NCBI GenBank assembly: GCA_963776195.1
Contig: CAVZMO010000039.1
Span: 39,939 to 103,938, forward strand
From: CAVZMO01 sp963776195
GTDB taxonomy: Bacteria > Nitrospirota > Thermodesulfovibrionia > Thermodesulfovibrionales > SM23-35
Length of the DNA stretch: 64,000 nucleotides
Direction of reading: 5' to 3'
Below, in pieces: positions 55,269 to 63,989 of the stretch (its first letter is position 1; every line of letters starts with the position of its first letter). Under the pieces are notes generated by a model. That model searched no databases and had not been told where the DNA came from. It saw only the letters and a list, made by a program, of their open reading frames with translations. The translations under genes were made by a program, and so were the position numbers.

Positions 55269-56465
55269 ATGTTTTTTAATTTTACCCCTTTCATTTTGCT
55301 TTGCACTACAGGATTATTTGCCATATTTAGCTCGACTATTTCAAAAAGTCCCGTGCTCCCCTTATTCACAGCATATATCGGTGCAACTCCCACAGGGGTG
55401 GGGATAATTGCAGGAGTATCTGCCTTTACCGGAATTGTAGCAAGTTTTCCTGCCGGAGTATTTTCTGACAAGTGGGGACGTAAGAGGATGTTGATTCTTT
55501 CAGGCATCGTATTCTCCTCAGCACCTTTCCTTTATCTATTCGTGACAAAGATTTGGCATCTTGCATTGATCAGATTTTTTCACGGCTTCGCTACAGCTAT
55601 TTTCATCCCAGTAGCAATGGCATTAGTCGCTGACTATTTTCATGGGGAACGCGGCGAGAAAATGGGTTGGTTTTCTGCATCAACCCTTGCCGGAAGGTTT
55701 TTGGCGCCTATAGTGGGGGGCGGCATCTTGGGAATACTGGCATTCAACCCCGGTCTCAGTTACAAAACTGTCTATCTCATATGCGGTATTGCCGGGTTAG
55801 TAACACTCATGCTGATACTCAAATTGCCGAATCAAACAAAAGAAAGTAAGGAATATTCAAGGAAGAAACTATTAGAATCGTTCAAGATGGTCATATCAAA
55901 CAGAACCATTCTGATAACAAGTATTGTTGAGGCATCAATACTTTTTGCCTACGGGACTTTTGAAACCTTTCTGCCACTATACGCAATAAGTATTGGCCTC
56001 AGCACGTATGAGACAGGCATATTCCTCTCGGCACAGATTATTACTCTTGCCATTACAAAACCCATGATGGGGAAATTTTCCGATAGACACGGTAGAAAAC
56101 CCCAAATATTTACGGGAGCCATCGTTGGGTCAATCTCCATTGGGTGTTTTTTCTTTTTTAAATCATTCACACCTCTTCTCATTCTGAGCATACTCTTTGG
56201 TTTCTGTCTCTCTATTGTTACATCAGCCACTTCTGCATTTATCGCAGATTTGAGCAGAGAACACACAAGAGGTTCGGCAATGGGAACACTTGGGTCAATA
56301 ATGGATGTCGGACATATGGCCGGACCTATTGTTGCCGGGATTATTGCTTCCTATTTTGGCATAGGCTATTCATTTATTGGAGCTGCTGTCATGCTTTCTT
56401 TCATTGCCTTTGTGTTTTTGACCGGTGTAATGGGAAAGAACAGACCTCAAACAATGTATAGATAA
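55269..56465 (+). CDS. Major facilitator superfamily transporter
   Basis: This 398-residue protein has about 12 membrane helices. Two loop-2/3 type motifs, FSDKWGRKR and FSDRHGRKP, occur at homologous places in the two halves, as expected for MFS drug/H+ antiporters. The substrate is unknown. A degenerate chrB-like fragment follows 19 bases downstream with its own ribosome site, so the gene once formed a chromate- or metal-related unit, though this is inference. Confidence 0.88.
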   Translation: MFFNFTPFILLCTTGLFAIFSSTISKSPVLPLFTAYIGATPTGVGIIAGVSAFTGIVASFPAGVFSDKWGRKRMLILSGIVFSSAPFLYLFVTKIWHLALIRFFHGFATAIFIPVAMALVADYFHGERGEKMGWFSASTLAGRFLAPIVGGGILGILAFNPGLSYKTVYLICGIAGLVTLMLILKLPNQTKESKEYSRKKLLESFKMVISNRTILITSIVEASILFAYGTFETFLPLYAISIGLSTYETGIFLSAQIITLAITKPMMGKFSDRHGRKPQIFTGAIVGSISIGCFFFFKSFTPLLILSILFGFCLSIVTSATSAFIADLSREHTRGSAMGTLGSIMDVGHMAGPIVAGIIASYFGIGYSFIGAAVMLSFIAFVFLTGVMGKNRPQTMYR

Positions 56466-56484
56466 TGGAACGGAGGTTCTTAAT

Positions 56485-56683
56485 ATGAAATGGACAACTC
56501 CGAAAGAGTGCAAAAGTTGATGGAATACCTTGCCCATGGCTGATAAAGAAGTTTATTGACAAAGAAGCCGAATTTCTTTTTGTTTCACCGGAAGAACTTC
56601 TCCAGTTATCCCTTGAACAGGGTTACGTGGGCTCTCGGGCTGCTCAACAAAAGGGAGAGAGCAAACAGTCTCTCTCCCTTTGA
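56485..56683 (+). pseudogene. Truncated, frameshifted chromate-resistance ChrB-domain gene
   Basis: ATG 56485 follows CGGAGG. The frame stops after 11 codons, but removing one A from the A4 run at 56512-56515 gives KVDGIPCPWLIKKFIDKEAE, typical of the C-terminal ChrB domain (often KVDRIACPWLI). The match continues to about residue 53 and then runs into a hairpin, ending at 56683; relatives extend about 70 residues further. So it is both frameshifted and cut short. Like the other one-base breaks in this window the frameshift may be a sequence error, but the truncation seems real. Confidence 0.7.
56650..56681. terminator. Bidirectional hairpin terminator
   Basis: AAAGGGAGAGA (56650-56660) pairs perfectly with TCTCTCCCTTT (56671-56681) around a 10-base loop. 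It lies between two converging units (MFS-chrB fragment and the cupin gene), so it could stop both. T-tracts are short. Confidence 0.6.
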
Positions 56684-56704
56684 AACACAGCGGATTAATA
56701 TCTT

Positions 56705-57091
56705 CTATTTTGTTCCGGAGGACTCCTTTGCATAATCTACCATACCTTGGAAGTCCACAAGCACAACAGGTTCATCCCCAACCACCCATGCGTCATGGCC
56801 AACGGGCAGCAGCGACACATCACCAGCTTTACACTCAAGTTTCGTTCCGTCATCCATCACAACCATAATTGTTCCTGATACGTGGTATTGAAAGTGGGGA
56901 GCTTCGCAGCTCTTGGTTTTCACCAGAGGTTGTACGGAAGCGGACCACCTCCAGCCCGGTTCCAATGTAGCACGTCCGATTGTCGCCCCTCCGATCTTGA
57001 TCAGTTCCACTTTTCCTTTAGGAAAAGTTCTCACCTCATCGGGATTAATAAAACTTTTCAAATCGGCTTTTTCCCCCATAGGATTTTGCAT
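56705..57091 (-). CDS. Cupin-domain protein
   Basis: The ATG at 57091 follows AAAGGAGTAATGCT, giving 128 residues. The single cupin barrel shows EPGWRWSASVQP and APHFQYHVSGTI, with the first-motif histidine in HFQYH. The second motif reads GDVSLLPVGHDAWVVGDEPV. Cupins are small metal-binding beta barrels with many roles, and the function here is unknown. The 57092-57406 gap has no other gene I can support. Confidence 0.85.
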   Translation of the reverse strand: MQNPMGEKADLKSFINPDEVRTFPKGKVELIKIGGATIGRATLEPGWRWSASVQPLVKTKSCEAPHFQYHVSGTIMVVMDDGTKLECKAGDVSLLPVGHDAWVVGDEPVVLVDFQGMVDYAKESSGTK

Positions 57092-57406
57092 AGCATTACT
57101 CCTTTCTATTCTATTTGTTCTAATTCTATCTTCATTTCGGACTAGTATCAAATCTATAGCTCCTTGGGGGGTATATTTCTTAATAGTCCGATTCAGTTCA
57201 TCGGTTTGTGGGGGAGTATATCCTTCTTGTAAGGCAATTTGCCCCAAAAAAAATACGGTGTTTTTCCTAAAATTCAAATAAATCTTTGGGTTATTTGATG
57301 GCATTTTTCTTGCTTTCTCATTACGTAGTTGACCATGAAAGGAGTAAAAGCAGGGAGCGTTCGGGGGAAAGATAACTTTAATAAAGAAAAAAAGGAGAAG
57401 GCGAAT

Positions 57407-58459
57407 ATGAAAAGGTCACTTTATGTAAAAATCACAACCGTGGTTGTTGGGTTGCTTATGATACCAGTGATGATTTATGCACAATCTGAGCAGGCGACGG
57501 CAAAGGCCCCTCCAATAGAGCAACCGCTCGTCCGGGAGGGTGACTTCGCGGTCAAACTTGTCTTTGCATTGGCTTTGGGAATGACCGAAGATGAGGTTGA
57601 AGCGGAGAATCTGTTAAGCTCAGTTGGTATCTCACCGCGAAATGGGTGGATTGCCGACTACCCTGTCACCCCCGATATAATGGGTGAGATACGGCAATCA
57701 GTGAGTGATGCGGTGTATTCCAAAAAGTTATCAATGAGTGAGGATGAGGCTTTGCAGAAATTTCAGGAAGCTAAAGCTGATGTTGGTTTAGCAGTTACAT
57801 CTTCTGCATCGGGTGAAACCCATGAGATTAACCCAAGCTCTAACTATCCCGAAACTTCTGTAATAAACAATTATTATTATGATCAAGGACCTCCGATAGT
57901 CACATACTACGCTCCTCCGCCGGATTATTATTACCTTTATGCATGGGTTCCCTATCCGTTCTGGTGGTACGACTTTTGGTTCCCCGGATTCTTCATTCTG
58001 CATGACTTCCACAGGTCTGTTCACTTTCACCATAGGACCGGGTTCGTCTCGAATCATTTCAACGATTCCAAACATCATAGGGTCCATAGAATCGATCCTG
58101 TGGACCGATTCCATGGGAGGACATTTGCAGGTATCGGTGCCCCAAGGAAAGGGCATTTTCTTTCCTCCGGAGTCAGAAATGGGTCTACCTCTATTTTTAA
58201 TCGTAACCGAACCAGTCCACCTTCAGGTGGCAGGTCGTTTACTCCACCATCAAGAGGCAGGTCGTTCACTCCACCGTCAGGTGGTAGGTCGATCGGCCCA
58301 CGCTCAGGAGGTAGAGCAATCAGCCCGCCATCCGGAGGCAGGTCAACCAGCCCACATTCGGGTGGTAGAACAACCAACCCGCCATCAGGAGGTAGAGCAA
58401 TCAGCCCACATTCGGGTGGTAGAACGGGTTCTTTCGATGGAGGCCAGAGAAGAAAATAG
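57407..58459 (+). CDS. Secreted Tyr/His-rich protein with C-terminal PPSGGRS repeats
   Basis: The ATG at 57407 follows AAAGGAGAAGGCGA, giving 350 residues. A signal peptide (about 1-25) precedes a helical region (40-130), a YYY/PPP/W-rich stretch (about 155-200), a His-rich region and eight 9-residue repeats of PPSGGRSFT type (residues 271-342). The tail is low-complexity and basic. The pattern resembles secreted proteins of unknown function. The next gene starts 35 bases downstream and may share the transcript. Confidence 0.78.
   Translation: MKRSLYVKITTVVVGLLMIPVMIYAQSEQATAKAPPIEQPLVREGDFAVKLVFALALGMTEDEVEAENLLSSVGISPRNGWIADYPVTPDIMGEIRQSVSDAVYSKKLSMSEDEALQKFQEAKADVGLAVTSSASGETHEINPSSNYPETSVINNYYYDQGPPIVTYYAPPPDYYYLYAWVPYPFWWYDFWFPGFFILHDFHRSVHFHHRTGFVSNHFNDSKHHRVHRIDPVDRFHGRTFAGIGAPRKGHFLSSGVRNGSTSIFNRNRTSPPSGGRSFTPPSRGRSFTPPSGGRSIGPRSGGRAISPPSGGRSTSPHSGGRTTNPPSGGRAISPHSGGRTGSFDGGQRRK
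58217..58432 (+). repeat. Eight tandem 27-base repeats inside the secreted protein gene
   Basis: Eight in-frame 27-base units encode PPSGGRSFT and variants (PPSRGRSFT, PPSGGRSIG, PRSGGRAIS, PPSGGRSTS, PHSGGRTTN, PPSGGRAIS, PHSGGRTGS). The DNA units differ from each other, so this is an aged array rather than a recent expansion. Confidence 0.85.
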
Positions 58460-58494
58460 GTTATACGCTCTTGTAAGAGTAGGTTTAACATATA

Positions 58495-59031
58495 ATGAAA
58501 AGAAATTTCCATACTGCAAGTATTGCACTTGTGATTATGGTTCTCGCCATGGCAAGTTATTCCTGTTCTGCTGGAAGATATTTGAAGACAGAAACTGCAA
58601 CAGGAGAAGAAATAACTGGCGTTTATACCCTTATTTTTTATGGAGGAACTTCTGCGAACGACATAAGCACTCTCGCTATCCTGGCTAAGGAGGGGACTCC
58701 ATATTCCTTCGAGGTTTTTGCACCCGAGTTCAATTACAGAATAATAAGAGGTATTCCTGCTAAAGAGGCTTTAGAGAAAGCGGAAAAATTTGTCAGCTTT
58801 CATCCTGATTTCTGGAAAATTCAGTTAAGCAAAATTCTCGATGATAAGGGTGGCACTGTGGGATATGAAGTGAGACCGTTATATAATCCCAGCGTCTACG
58901 ATAAATCTGAGCTTCCCGATGTATATTATAAGATTACTGATGGTAAGGTAACTGTTTATATAAAATTCTACAAGTACCCAGCACCGGAACCCATGCCTTT
59001 TGAAGGTGGCAGAAGTTTTGGCCCTAAATAA
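58495..59031 (+). CDS. Predicted lipoprotein, unknown function
   Basis: This 178-residue protein has a signal peptide with a lipobox-like end, ASYSCSAG (Cys24). The mature part is a mixed alpha/beta domain: TLIFYGGTSANDISTLAILA, then FEVFAPEFNYRIIRG. I do not recognise the family. It follows the secreted repeat protein by 35 bases, so the two may act together at the envelope. Confidence 0.7.
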   Translation: MKRNFHTASIALVIMVLAMASYSCSAGRYLKTETATGEEITGVYTLIFYGGTSANDISTLAILAKEGTPYSFEVFAPEFNYRIIRGIPAKEALEKAEKFVSFHPDFWKIQLSKILDDKGGTVGYEVRPLYNPSVYDKSELPDVYYKITDGKVTVYIKFYKYPAPEPMPFEGGRSFGPK

Positions 59032-59054
59032 AAAGACTCAAAGAACGATAAATA

Positions 59055-59186
59055 GTGTCTGTTTATAAACGTCGGCATAATTCTCAAATGTCATGGTGAG
59101 CTTGTCGAACCATGACGTAAAAGCAACCGATTAAGCACCCTTCGACAAGCTCAGGGTGACACGAACCGTAGTTTATAAACAGACTC
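59055..59186. repeat. Nested inverted repeat, family A copy 3
   Basis: The inner arms TGTCATGGTGAGCTTGTCGA (59089 on) and TCGACAAGCTCAGGGTGACA (ending at 59161) are near-perfect inverted repeats. The outer arms GTGTCTGTTTATAAAC (59055-59070) and GTTTATAAACAGACTC (59170-59185) are also inverted. The outer-arm motif is found again at 9202-9216 (GACTCTGTTTATAC) and, partly, at 6420-6432. Confidence 0.8.
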
Positions 59187-59236
59187 TAAATGGTTAATTG
59201 TTAGTTAAGAGTCTTTTCTCCCTGATAAGGCATAAG

Positions 59237-60658
59237 TTACCCGACCAAGACCATTAATTCACGGTATCTATTTGGATGTTTAAGTTTCCTCAATGCTTTT
59301 GCTTCTATTTGCCTGACTCTTTCACGGGTAATAGAAAGCCGTCTCCCTATTTCTTCAAGGGTATAATCTTTTTCAAAACCTATACCGAATCTCATTCTCA
59401 CAACCTCCGCTTCTCTATGATCCAGAGTGTTAAGAACCCTCAGTATATGTCCTGCGATATTGTTCCTTTCCGTATCAGAGTACGGAGAAGGACCATCCTG
59501 ATCACTAATAAAATCCTCAAGTTTTGAATCATCATCCCCCATTGGAGTTTGAAGCGCTATTGGGTCCTGTATCGCCGTGAATACCTCTTCGATTTTTCCC
59601 GTTGACACTGCCAATCTTTCGGCAATTTCTTCTTTACTCGGTTCTTGTCCGAGTTGTTGCCTTAATTCTCTGGATGCTTTGGTTGCCTTGTTATAAAATT
59701 CAACTGCATGCACAGGAACCCTGATGGTTTTTGTCTGATCCATTAATGCCCTGGTTATTCCCTGTCTTATCCACCATGTTGCATAGGTGCTGAACTTAAA
59801 GCCCTTCTCATACTTAAATTTGTCAACAGCCTTCATGAGACCGATATTGCCTTCTTGAATAAGGTCAAGCAGTGGCAATCCCCTGCCGACATAATTTTTC
59901 GCAATATTAATCACCAATCTCAGGTTGTGAGTTATTAATGCATTCTTTGCTTCGATGACCAGGGTTCTTGCCCTGGTTATGATGTCCCACCTGGCTTTCA
60001 ATTCCTCAATCCTGATGCCCGCCTCTGATTCAATCCGCTTATATTCATCCTGAACTTCTTTTGCAATGGCATTAAGTTGAACCGGATTGACATCGTGTTT
60101 CTTTTTTTCACGTATTATTTTTCTTAAGTCTTTTAATGTTCCATATCTCGCAATCTTTCTATCCGCTATTTCTACTTTAAACATGAGATTGTCAAGCAGT
60201 TTCAAACTCATATCAAAAGCTCCATCGGTTGCTTCTTCTGAACCATCCAGGTCATCTTTGTCTTTCCCCTCCGGATTCGATTCAAGGTCCTTATACAGAG
60301 GCATCGCTGTAACGGTATTTTTTATAATCTCCTTTCCTTCTTCCAATCTTTTGGCAAGCTCTGTTTCTTCACCCCTTTTGAGCACTGAAATGTTCCCCAT
60401 CGAGTGGAAATATGTCTGGACAATATCCTCTGTTTTTTCATATTCTTGTTCCTCTGAAACAGAGTCTTCCTCCTCAATAATGTCAGTCTCCTGATCATCT
60501 ATGACTTCAACCCCGGCATCATCCAGATGAACCATAAGTTCCTTTAACTCATCTGTGGACAAATATTCTGAAGCAATATCACTTAGCTCCGTACAGGTAA
60601 GCCTTCCATGATTCTTGCCCATGTCTGTAATCTCTTCAAAAATATCTTCCTTTTCCAT
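59237..60658 (-). CDS. rpoD: RNA polymerase primary sigma factor RpoD
   Basis: The ATG at 60658 follows AAGGAGTGTT and gives 473 residues; an upstream in-frame start at 60703 lacks a ribosome site. Sigma-70 regions are visible: region 2 with DLIQEGNIGLMKAVDKF and FSTYATWWIRQGITRA, region 3, and region 4.2 with TRERVRQIEAKALRKLKHP. A short region 1.1 and an acidic spacer are at the N-terminus. It directs RNA polymerase to housekeeping promoters. It is at the chromosomal edge of the integrated element. Confidence 0.96.
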   Translation of the reverse strand: MEKEDIFEEITDMGKNHGRLTCTELSDIASEYLSTDELKELMVHLDDAGVEVIDDQETDIIEEEDSVSEEQEYEKTEDIVQTYFHSMGNISVLKRGEETELAKRLEEGKEIIKNTVTAMPLYKDLESNPEGKDKDDLDGSEEATDGAFDMSLKLLDNLMFKVEIADRKIARYGTLKDLRKIIREKKKHDVNPVQLNAIAKEVQDEYKRIESEAGIRIEELKARWDIITRARTLVIEAKNALITHNLRLVINIAKNYVGRGLPLLDLIQEGNIGLMKAVDKFKYEKGFKFSTYATWWIRQGITRALMDQTKTIRVPVHAVEFYNKATKASRELRQQLGQEPSKEEIAERLAVSTGKIEEVFTAIQDPIALQTPMGDDDSKLEDFISDQDGPSPYSDTERNNIAGHILRVLNTLDHREAEVVRMRFGIGFEKDYTLEEIGRRLSITRERVRQIEAKALRKLKHPNRYRELMVLVG

Positions 60659-60771
60659 AACACTCCTTAAAATTGGTGATTGGTTTCGGGTAATTTTTCC
60701 CATTTTTTCCCCTTTTAGGAAACCCCTTCGTCTTTATCCTGCCCCTGCAGACACGATTTTGCTGGGAGGGG

Positions 60772-60803
60772 GGCAGCCGGCGGGTAGGGGGAAACCGGCT
60801 GCC
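60772..60803. other. 9-bp hairpin upstream of rpoD
   Basis: GGCAGCCGG (60772-60780) pairs with CCGGCTGCC (60795-60803) around a 14-base G-rich loop, about 115 bases upstream of the rpoD start. It could be an RNA structure in the rpoD leader or an old terminator. The rest of the 313-base gap is AT-rich and otherwise featureless. Confidence 0.4.
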
Positions 60804-60969
60804 ACATAATGAAAAAAGCTCGCATTGTTTGTAGAATACGAGAAAAATATGAAGAAATGATGAAGAAAATATGGAAAGAATGTGAAGATAGAAATTCAAT
60901 CTTTAGCTATTGACGGTCTATTGCGGTATTCTAAGAGCTAACTCATTGAAAAATAAATACAAAATAGAG

Positions 60970-60994
60970 CGGAGGGGGTGAGATTCGAACTCAC
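60970..60994 (-). other. tRNA-Ser-like 3' fragment, probable att site
   Basis: Read on the minus strand the segment has GTGAG, TTCGAAT and CTCAC (a full T-arm) followed by CCCCTCC and G, the acceptor 3' strand and discriminator of a serine-like tRNA. No matching 5' part lies where it should, near 61055; instead the integrase gene is there. CCA is not encoded. This is the duplicated end expected when an element integrates in a tRNA gene. Confidence 0.8.
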
Positions 60995-61009
60995 GGTAGC
61001 CCTTGCCAG

Positions 61010-62154
61010 TTAAGGCTTTGCAGCCATCTTAGGAATGAGTTCGGAATGAGTTATCGGAATGACCTGGCCTCTTTTCTCCACAATATCCCTTAATTTTGTC
61101 ACAGAAGCATGGAAATATTTTTCAGTGCTCCGTATGTCAGCATGCCGCATAAGTTCCTTTGCCTGTAATGTGTTAACCCCGGTCCCAACTATCTGAGTGC
61201 AGAATGAGTGCCTTGTAGCCTCGTAGAGGCTTAATTTGAGACTGCTATGCTTTGTCCACATGTTCTGCAGGGTTCGGGGCCTGAACTGGAATACAAACGT
61301 TTCAGGGAATTTGCCTTGAATATGCCTTAGAGCTATAGTTAACGCTTTTTCAGACAGAGGTATAGGCTTTTTCCTCCTGCCTTTAGTTGTCTCTCTCAGA
61401 TATTTACCTGACCATGTGCGCTGAATGATTGCATATCTCCTTTCAGGATAAATGTCTTTTACCTTCAGAGCGCAAACTTCACCGGGTCTTAATCCTGTCT
61501 CCATAGCGAACTCTATTGAATCCCTGTATTTTTCAGGTATCCGGGTAAGTGCCTCAATTTGATCTTCATAGTCAAAAGTGATACCCTGATAACGCTATCG
61601 TCACCCTTGATTTTAGGTAAAGGTGGAACTGTCTTAATGACCCCTTCCTCATAAAGCCATTTAAGGAAAGAGTGAAGAATGCCCAGGATGTCACGACGGT
61701 ACTTGATAGACCCTTCGAGGACGTTCTTAAATCTGGCTATCTGCTCTTTGTCGATATCCCGTACATCGAATGCCTCAAAAGTTGGAAGAAAGTATTTCTG
61801 AGACGTATTAAAGTACTTCCGGTATGTCTCCGGCGACAACTCGCCGTCTCTGCATTCCTTTTCCTTCACCGTAAGCCATTCACTGATCTTGTTTTTGAAC
61901 TTTCTCTCTGCTATCTTTGAATCTATCCAGTCAAAAGGGTTAAAAGATTTTGCGTATATTTCGGCCCGGATATTGCTGAGCTATACAATCGCCCTTTCAT
62001 AATTAAGGGGTAGGTTATCTTCCTTGTATTTTCGGAACTTGTAGGGTTTCCCCTTGAAATACATAAAAATGTAGCATCTTGTATGACCACAAGTGCAGAC
62101 AGGTTTGGTTAAAGTCCTCTCGCATTTTGCGCAACGGATATGACCTTTTGACAT
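61010..62154 (-). pseudogene. Tyrosine integrase with amber codon and frameshift
   Basis: Reading down from ATG 62154 (ribosome site GGGGG), a zinc-ribbon-like N-terminus (CAKC...CTCGHTRC) leads to a TAG at 61981-61983. The same frame then continues with LSNIRAEIYAKSFNPFDWID, so TAG replaces a sense codon, perhaps CAG. A one-base loss near 61583-61586 shifts the frame just after DDSVIRV. Repaired, the protein has about 381 residues. The catalytic domain shows GLRPGE, EATRHSFCTQ and RHADIRSTEKYFHA with the Tyr. It recombines att sites in tRNA genes. Two independent lesions suggest real inactivation, but sequence error or suppression is possible. Confidence 0.8.
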
Positions 62155-62207
62155 AGCAACCCCCCAAGCGGATAATGGGGGATTATTGTTTATGACGGGC
62201 GAAAATG

Positions 62208-62417
62208 TCAACTGACCATGTCTCCGAAAAGTTGTTGAAAGTGCGAAAGCCGGAGAACAGCAAGTTCCCCGCTCATATTCTTTTCTTTCAGGACGAGTAC
62301 CGGGATTTTTTCAGGGTCGTACTTCTCGGCCTGCTTCAATCCGGCTTCCAGGAACCCACTGATATTTTTCCGGCACATGCACTCGGTTGATAACCTGTTG
62401 TGCGCTAAGTCGGCCAC
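62208..62417 (-). CDS. Small phage protein, nuclease-like fragment
   Basis: This frame of 69 residues begins at GTG 62417 and may extend further upstream. It contains ECMCRKN, where an E-x-K style motif of PDDEXK nucleases might be expected, then a helix (FLEAGLKQAEKYDPEK) and PVLVLKEKNMSGELAVL. It resembles the C-terminal half of phage resolvase-like proteins, with Met in place of the usual Lys, so it may be inactive or truncated. The family and start are uncertain. Confidence 0.45.
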   Translation of the reverse strand: MADLAHNRLSTECMCRKNISGFLEAGLKQAEKYDPEKIPVLVLKEKNMSGELAVLRLSHFQQLFGDMVS

Positions 62418-62452
62418 AAGGGCGCGAGCTCTTTTGTGGTCAACGCATGCGG

Positions 62453-63073
62453 TTACGGGCTGATCCTTTTGCCCTGGGCTTTACGGGCTTCAATACGCTC
62501 ACGGAGCTGCTCCTCATAGCTCTTGCCGGTTATCTCCATCTTGTCTCTGTAGATACCATAGCTGCGCGCGAGTTTGTCGCTGGCATCCATGGCGTCATGG
62601 AGTTCAATTTCTGTTCTGGTTTCGGTCCAGTCGCCCTTCTGCGAGACCCTCTCAGTCACCCGGATGCGCTTGATTAGTTGGGCAGTCTCCCTTAGTATAT
62701 TCTCAGAATTCTTCGTGAAAGTGAAACCATCTTCATTCCAGGAGCAGACGTTTGTGATGCTGCTCCGCATTACTCGGGTCCAGAACTGGTGGATTTCCTT
62801 GATGGTCGCGATGTCAGCTTCCATCACGACGGCAGACACTTCCGCAAGGGCTTCTTGAATACTAAGTTTCGCTAAGAGTTGCGCCGCCTGCTCGTTTGCC
62901 GTTTTAGGCGAGAAACCGGCTTCCCGCGCGGCTTTGGTGCCATTGAAATGCGTAAGATAGCTTAAAATAAACTTTTGATGCCGTAATTTAAGTGATTGGA
63001 AGGTTGGACAGCTCTCGAACTTCGTGCTCACCACATCAGCGTTCTTGGCGGATTTGAATTTTAGGTTTATCAT
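62453..63073 (-). CDS. Terminase small subunit-like protein
   Basis: The ATG at 63073 is preferred; an in-frame GTG at 63121 is possible. The protein has 206 residues. Its N-terminal helix-turn-helix region KLRHQKFILSYLTHFNGTKA, followed by AREAGFSPKTANEQAAQLLA, matches terminase small subunits, which bind phage DNA and start packaging. No large subunit is in the window, as the element is cut by the right edge. Confidence 0.78.
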   Translation of the reverse strand: MINLKFKSAKNADVVSTKFESCPTFQSLKLRHQKFILSYLTHFNGTKAAREAGFSPKTANEQAAQLLAKLSIQEALAEVSAVVMEADIATIKEIHQFWTRVMRSSITNVCSWNEDGFTFTKNSENILRETAQLIKRIRVTERVSQKGDWTETRTEIELHDAMDASDKLARSYGIYRDKMEITGKSYEEQLRERIEARKAQGKRISP

Positions 63074-63254
63074 GGCTAAAACGTCCTTTTTTGGATTAAG
63101 ATTATCTCGGTTCGCCCGCACTTTCTTAACCCCGTCCCATTTAAAAGAGTCTTTTCAGTTCGGCTCTGCATTTCTGCCTTCCCGTTCTCACTTAGCCTGC
63201 CAAAGGCCGAACTGTCAAGGCTCATTAATAAAACCCCGGGACACCTATTACACA

Positions 63255-63989
63255 TTACAACATCCTCAGATCACGCATCCGCATGATGCGAATAAGACCT
63301 GATACAAAGTGCAGGATATTGAAATCGCAGTCCTCCTTATAGTCGTATAGGAGATGAGCGTTGGCAATTTGTTTGAAGTCAGCAAGTTCGATATCAAAGA
63401 CATTGGTTTTTTCATCTGGCACCTGAAATACCTGGTCAATGACACTGAACCATTGCTCCCGCTTGAGGCGCGGATGTTCCTTGCCTTGGTAATGCTTATA
63501 TTTATGTAAGTAATACTCGATTGCCTTTGCTTTCTCTTGGTCGACTTTGTATCCCATCTTGAATTCTTCAAAAGAGAAAGTGGGAGTGTGAGGTTGCTTC
63601 GGCAACTTCACACCATTTTTAGCATTATTAGCATATGGATTTGGGGATTGAGGATTGGGATTTATAGTAGTGGCCTTTGTTTGGTCTGGTTGGTGGTCCG
63701 TTGTCTGGTCTGGGTAGGGGTTTTCGTACTTACGTGACTGTATGACAAATCTAAATTGTACTGGTCTTTTTGTGGCATCAGGTGTGGTAACTCGATTGGT
63801 ATGTAAAAAGGCCCTTACCTTTGATCTCGACCAGCACCATATCCGCGCATATTCCCTCTCTGCTTTCACCGTCCCTTTATCGAGGTCAACCTGGTAAGAG
63901 AAGATTGCCTCGATCAAAGAATAAGGTCCCTTTCGCGGCAAAGCCGCGACTAATGATTTGTCCATCGGAATCCAGTTCCCTTTTTCCAC
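63255..63989 (-). CDS. Phage replication-type protein, unknown
   Basis: This 244-residue protein starts at GTG 63989 with GAGGG upstream. The N-terminal WIPMDKSLVAALPRKGPYSL and YARIWCWSRSKVRAFLHTN look like a winged-helix region of phage replication or primosome proteins. A Pro/Asn/Thr-rich linker (about 92-128) follows, then a C-terminal helical domain with no recognised motif. It lies upstream of the terminase gene in the same direction. The function is inferred only from pattern and context. Confidence 0.5.
   Translation of the reverse strand: MEKGNWIPMDKSLVAALPRKGPYSLIEAIFSYQVDLDKGTVKAEREYARIWCWSRSKVRAFLHTNRVTTPDATKRPVQFRFVIQSRKYENPYPDQTTDHQPDQTKATTINPNPQSPNPYANNAKNGVKLPKQPHTPTFSFEEFKMGYKVDQEKAKAIEYYLHKYKHYQGKEHPRLKREQWFSVIDQVFQVPDEKTNVFDIELADFKQIANAHLLYDYKEDCDFNILHFVSGLIRIMRMRDLRML

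Noticed and set aside
57092..57304. N-terminal extension of the cupin protein to 199 residues
   Set aside because: A good ribosome site stands before the ATG at 57091, and the extension has no cupin-like sequence.
60970..60994. tmRNA 3' end
   Set aside because: The T-arm and acceptor (CCCCTCC-G) fit a serine-type tRNA better, and no tag-peptide or tmRNA-like sequence was seen nearby.
61981..62154. Stand-alone small zinc-finger protein
   Set aside because: The same frame continues past the TAG with integrase-like sequence, so it is the N-terminus of the broken integrase.
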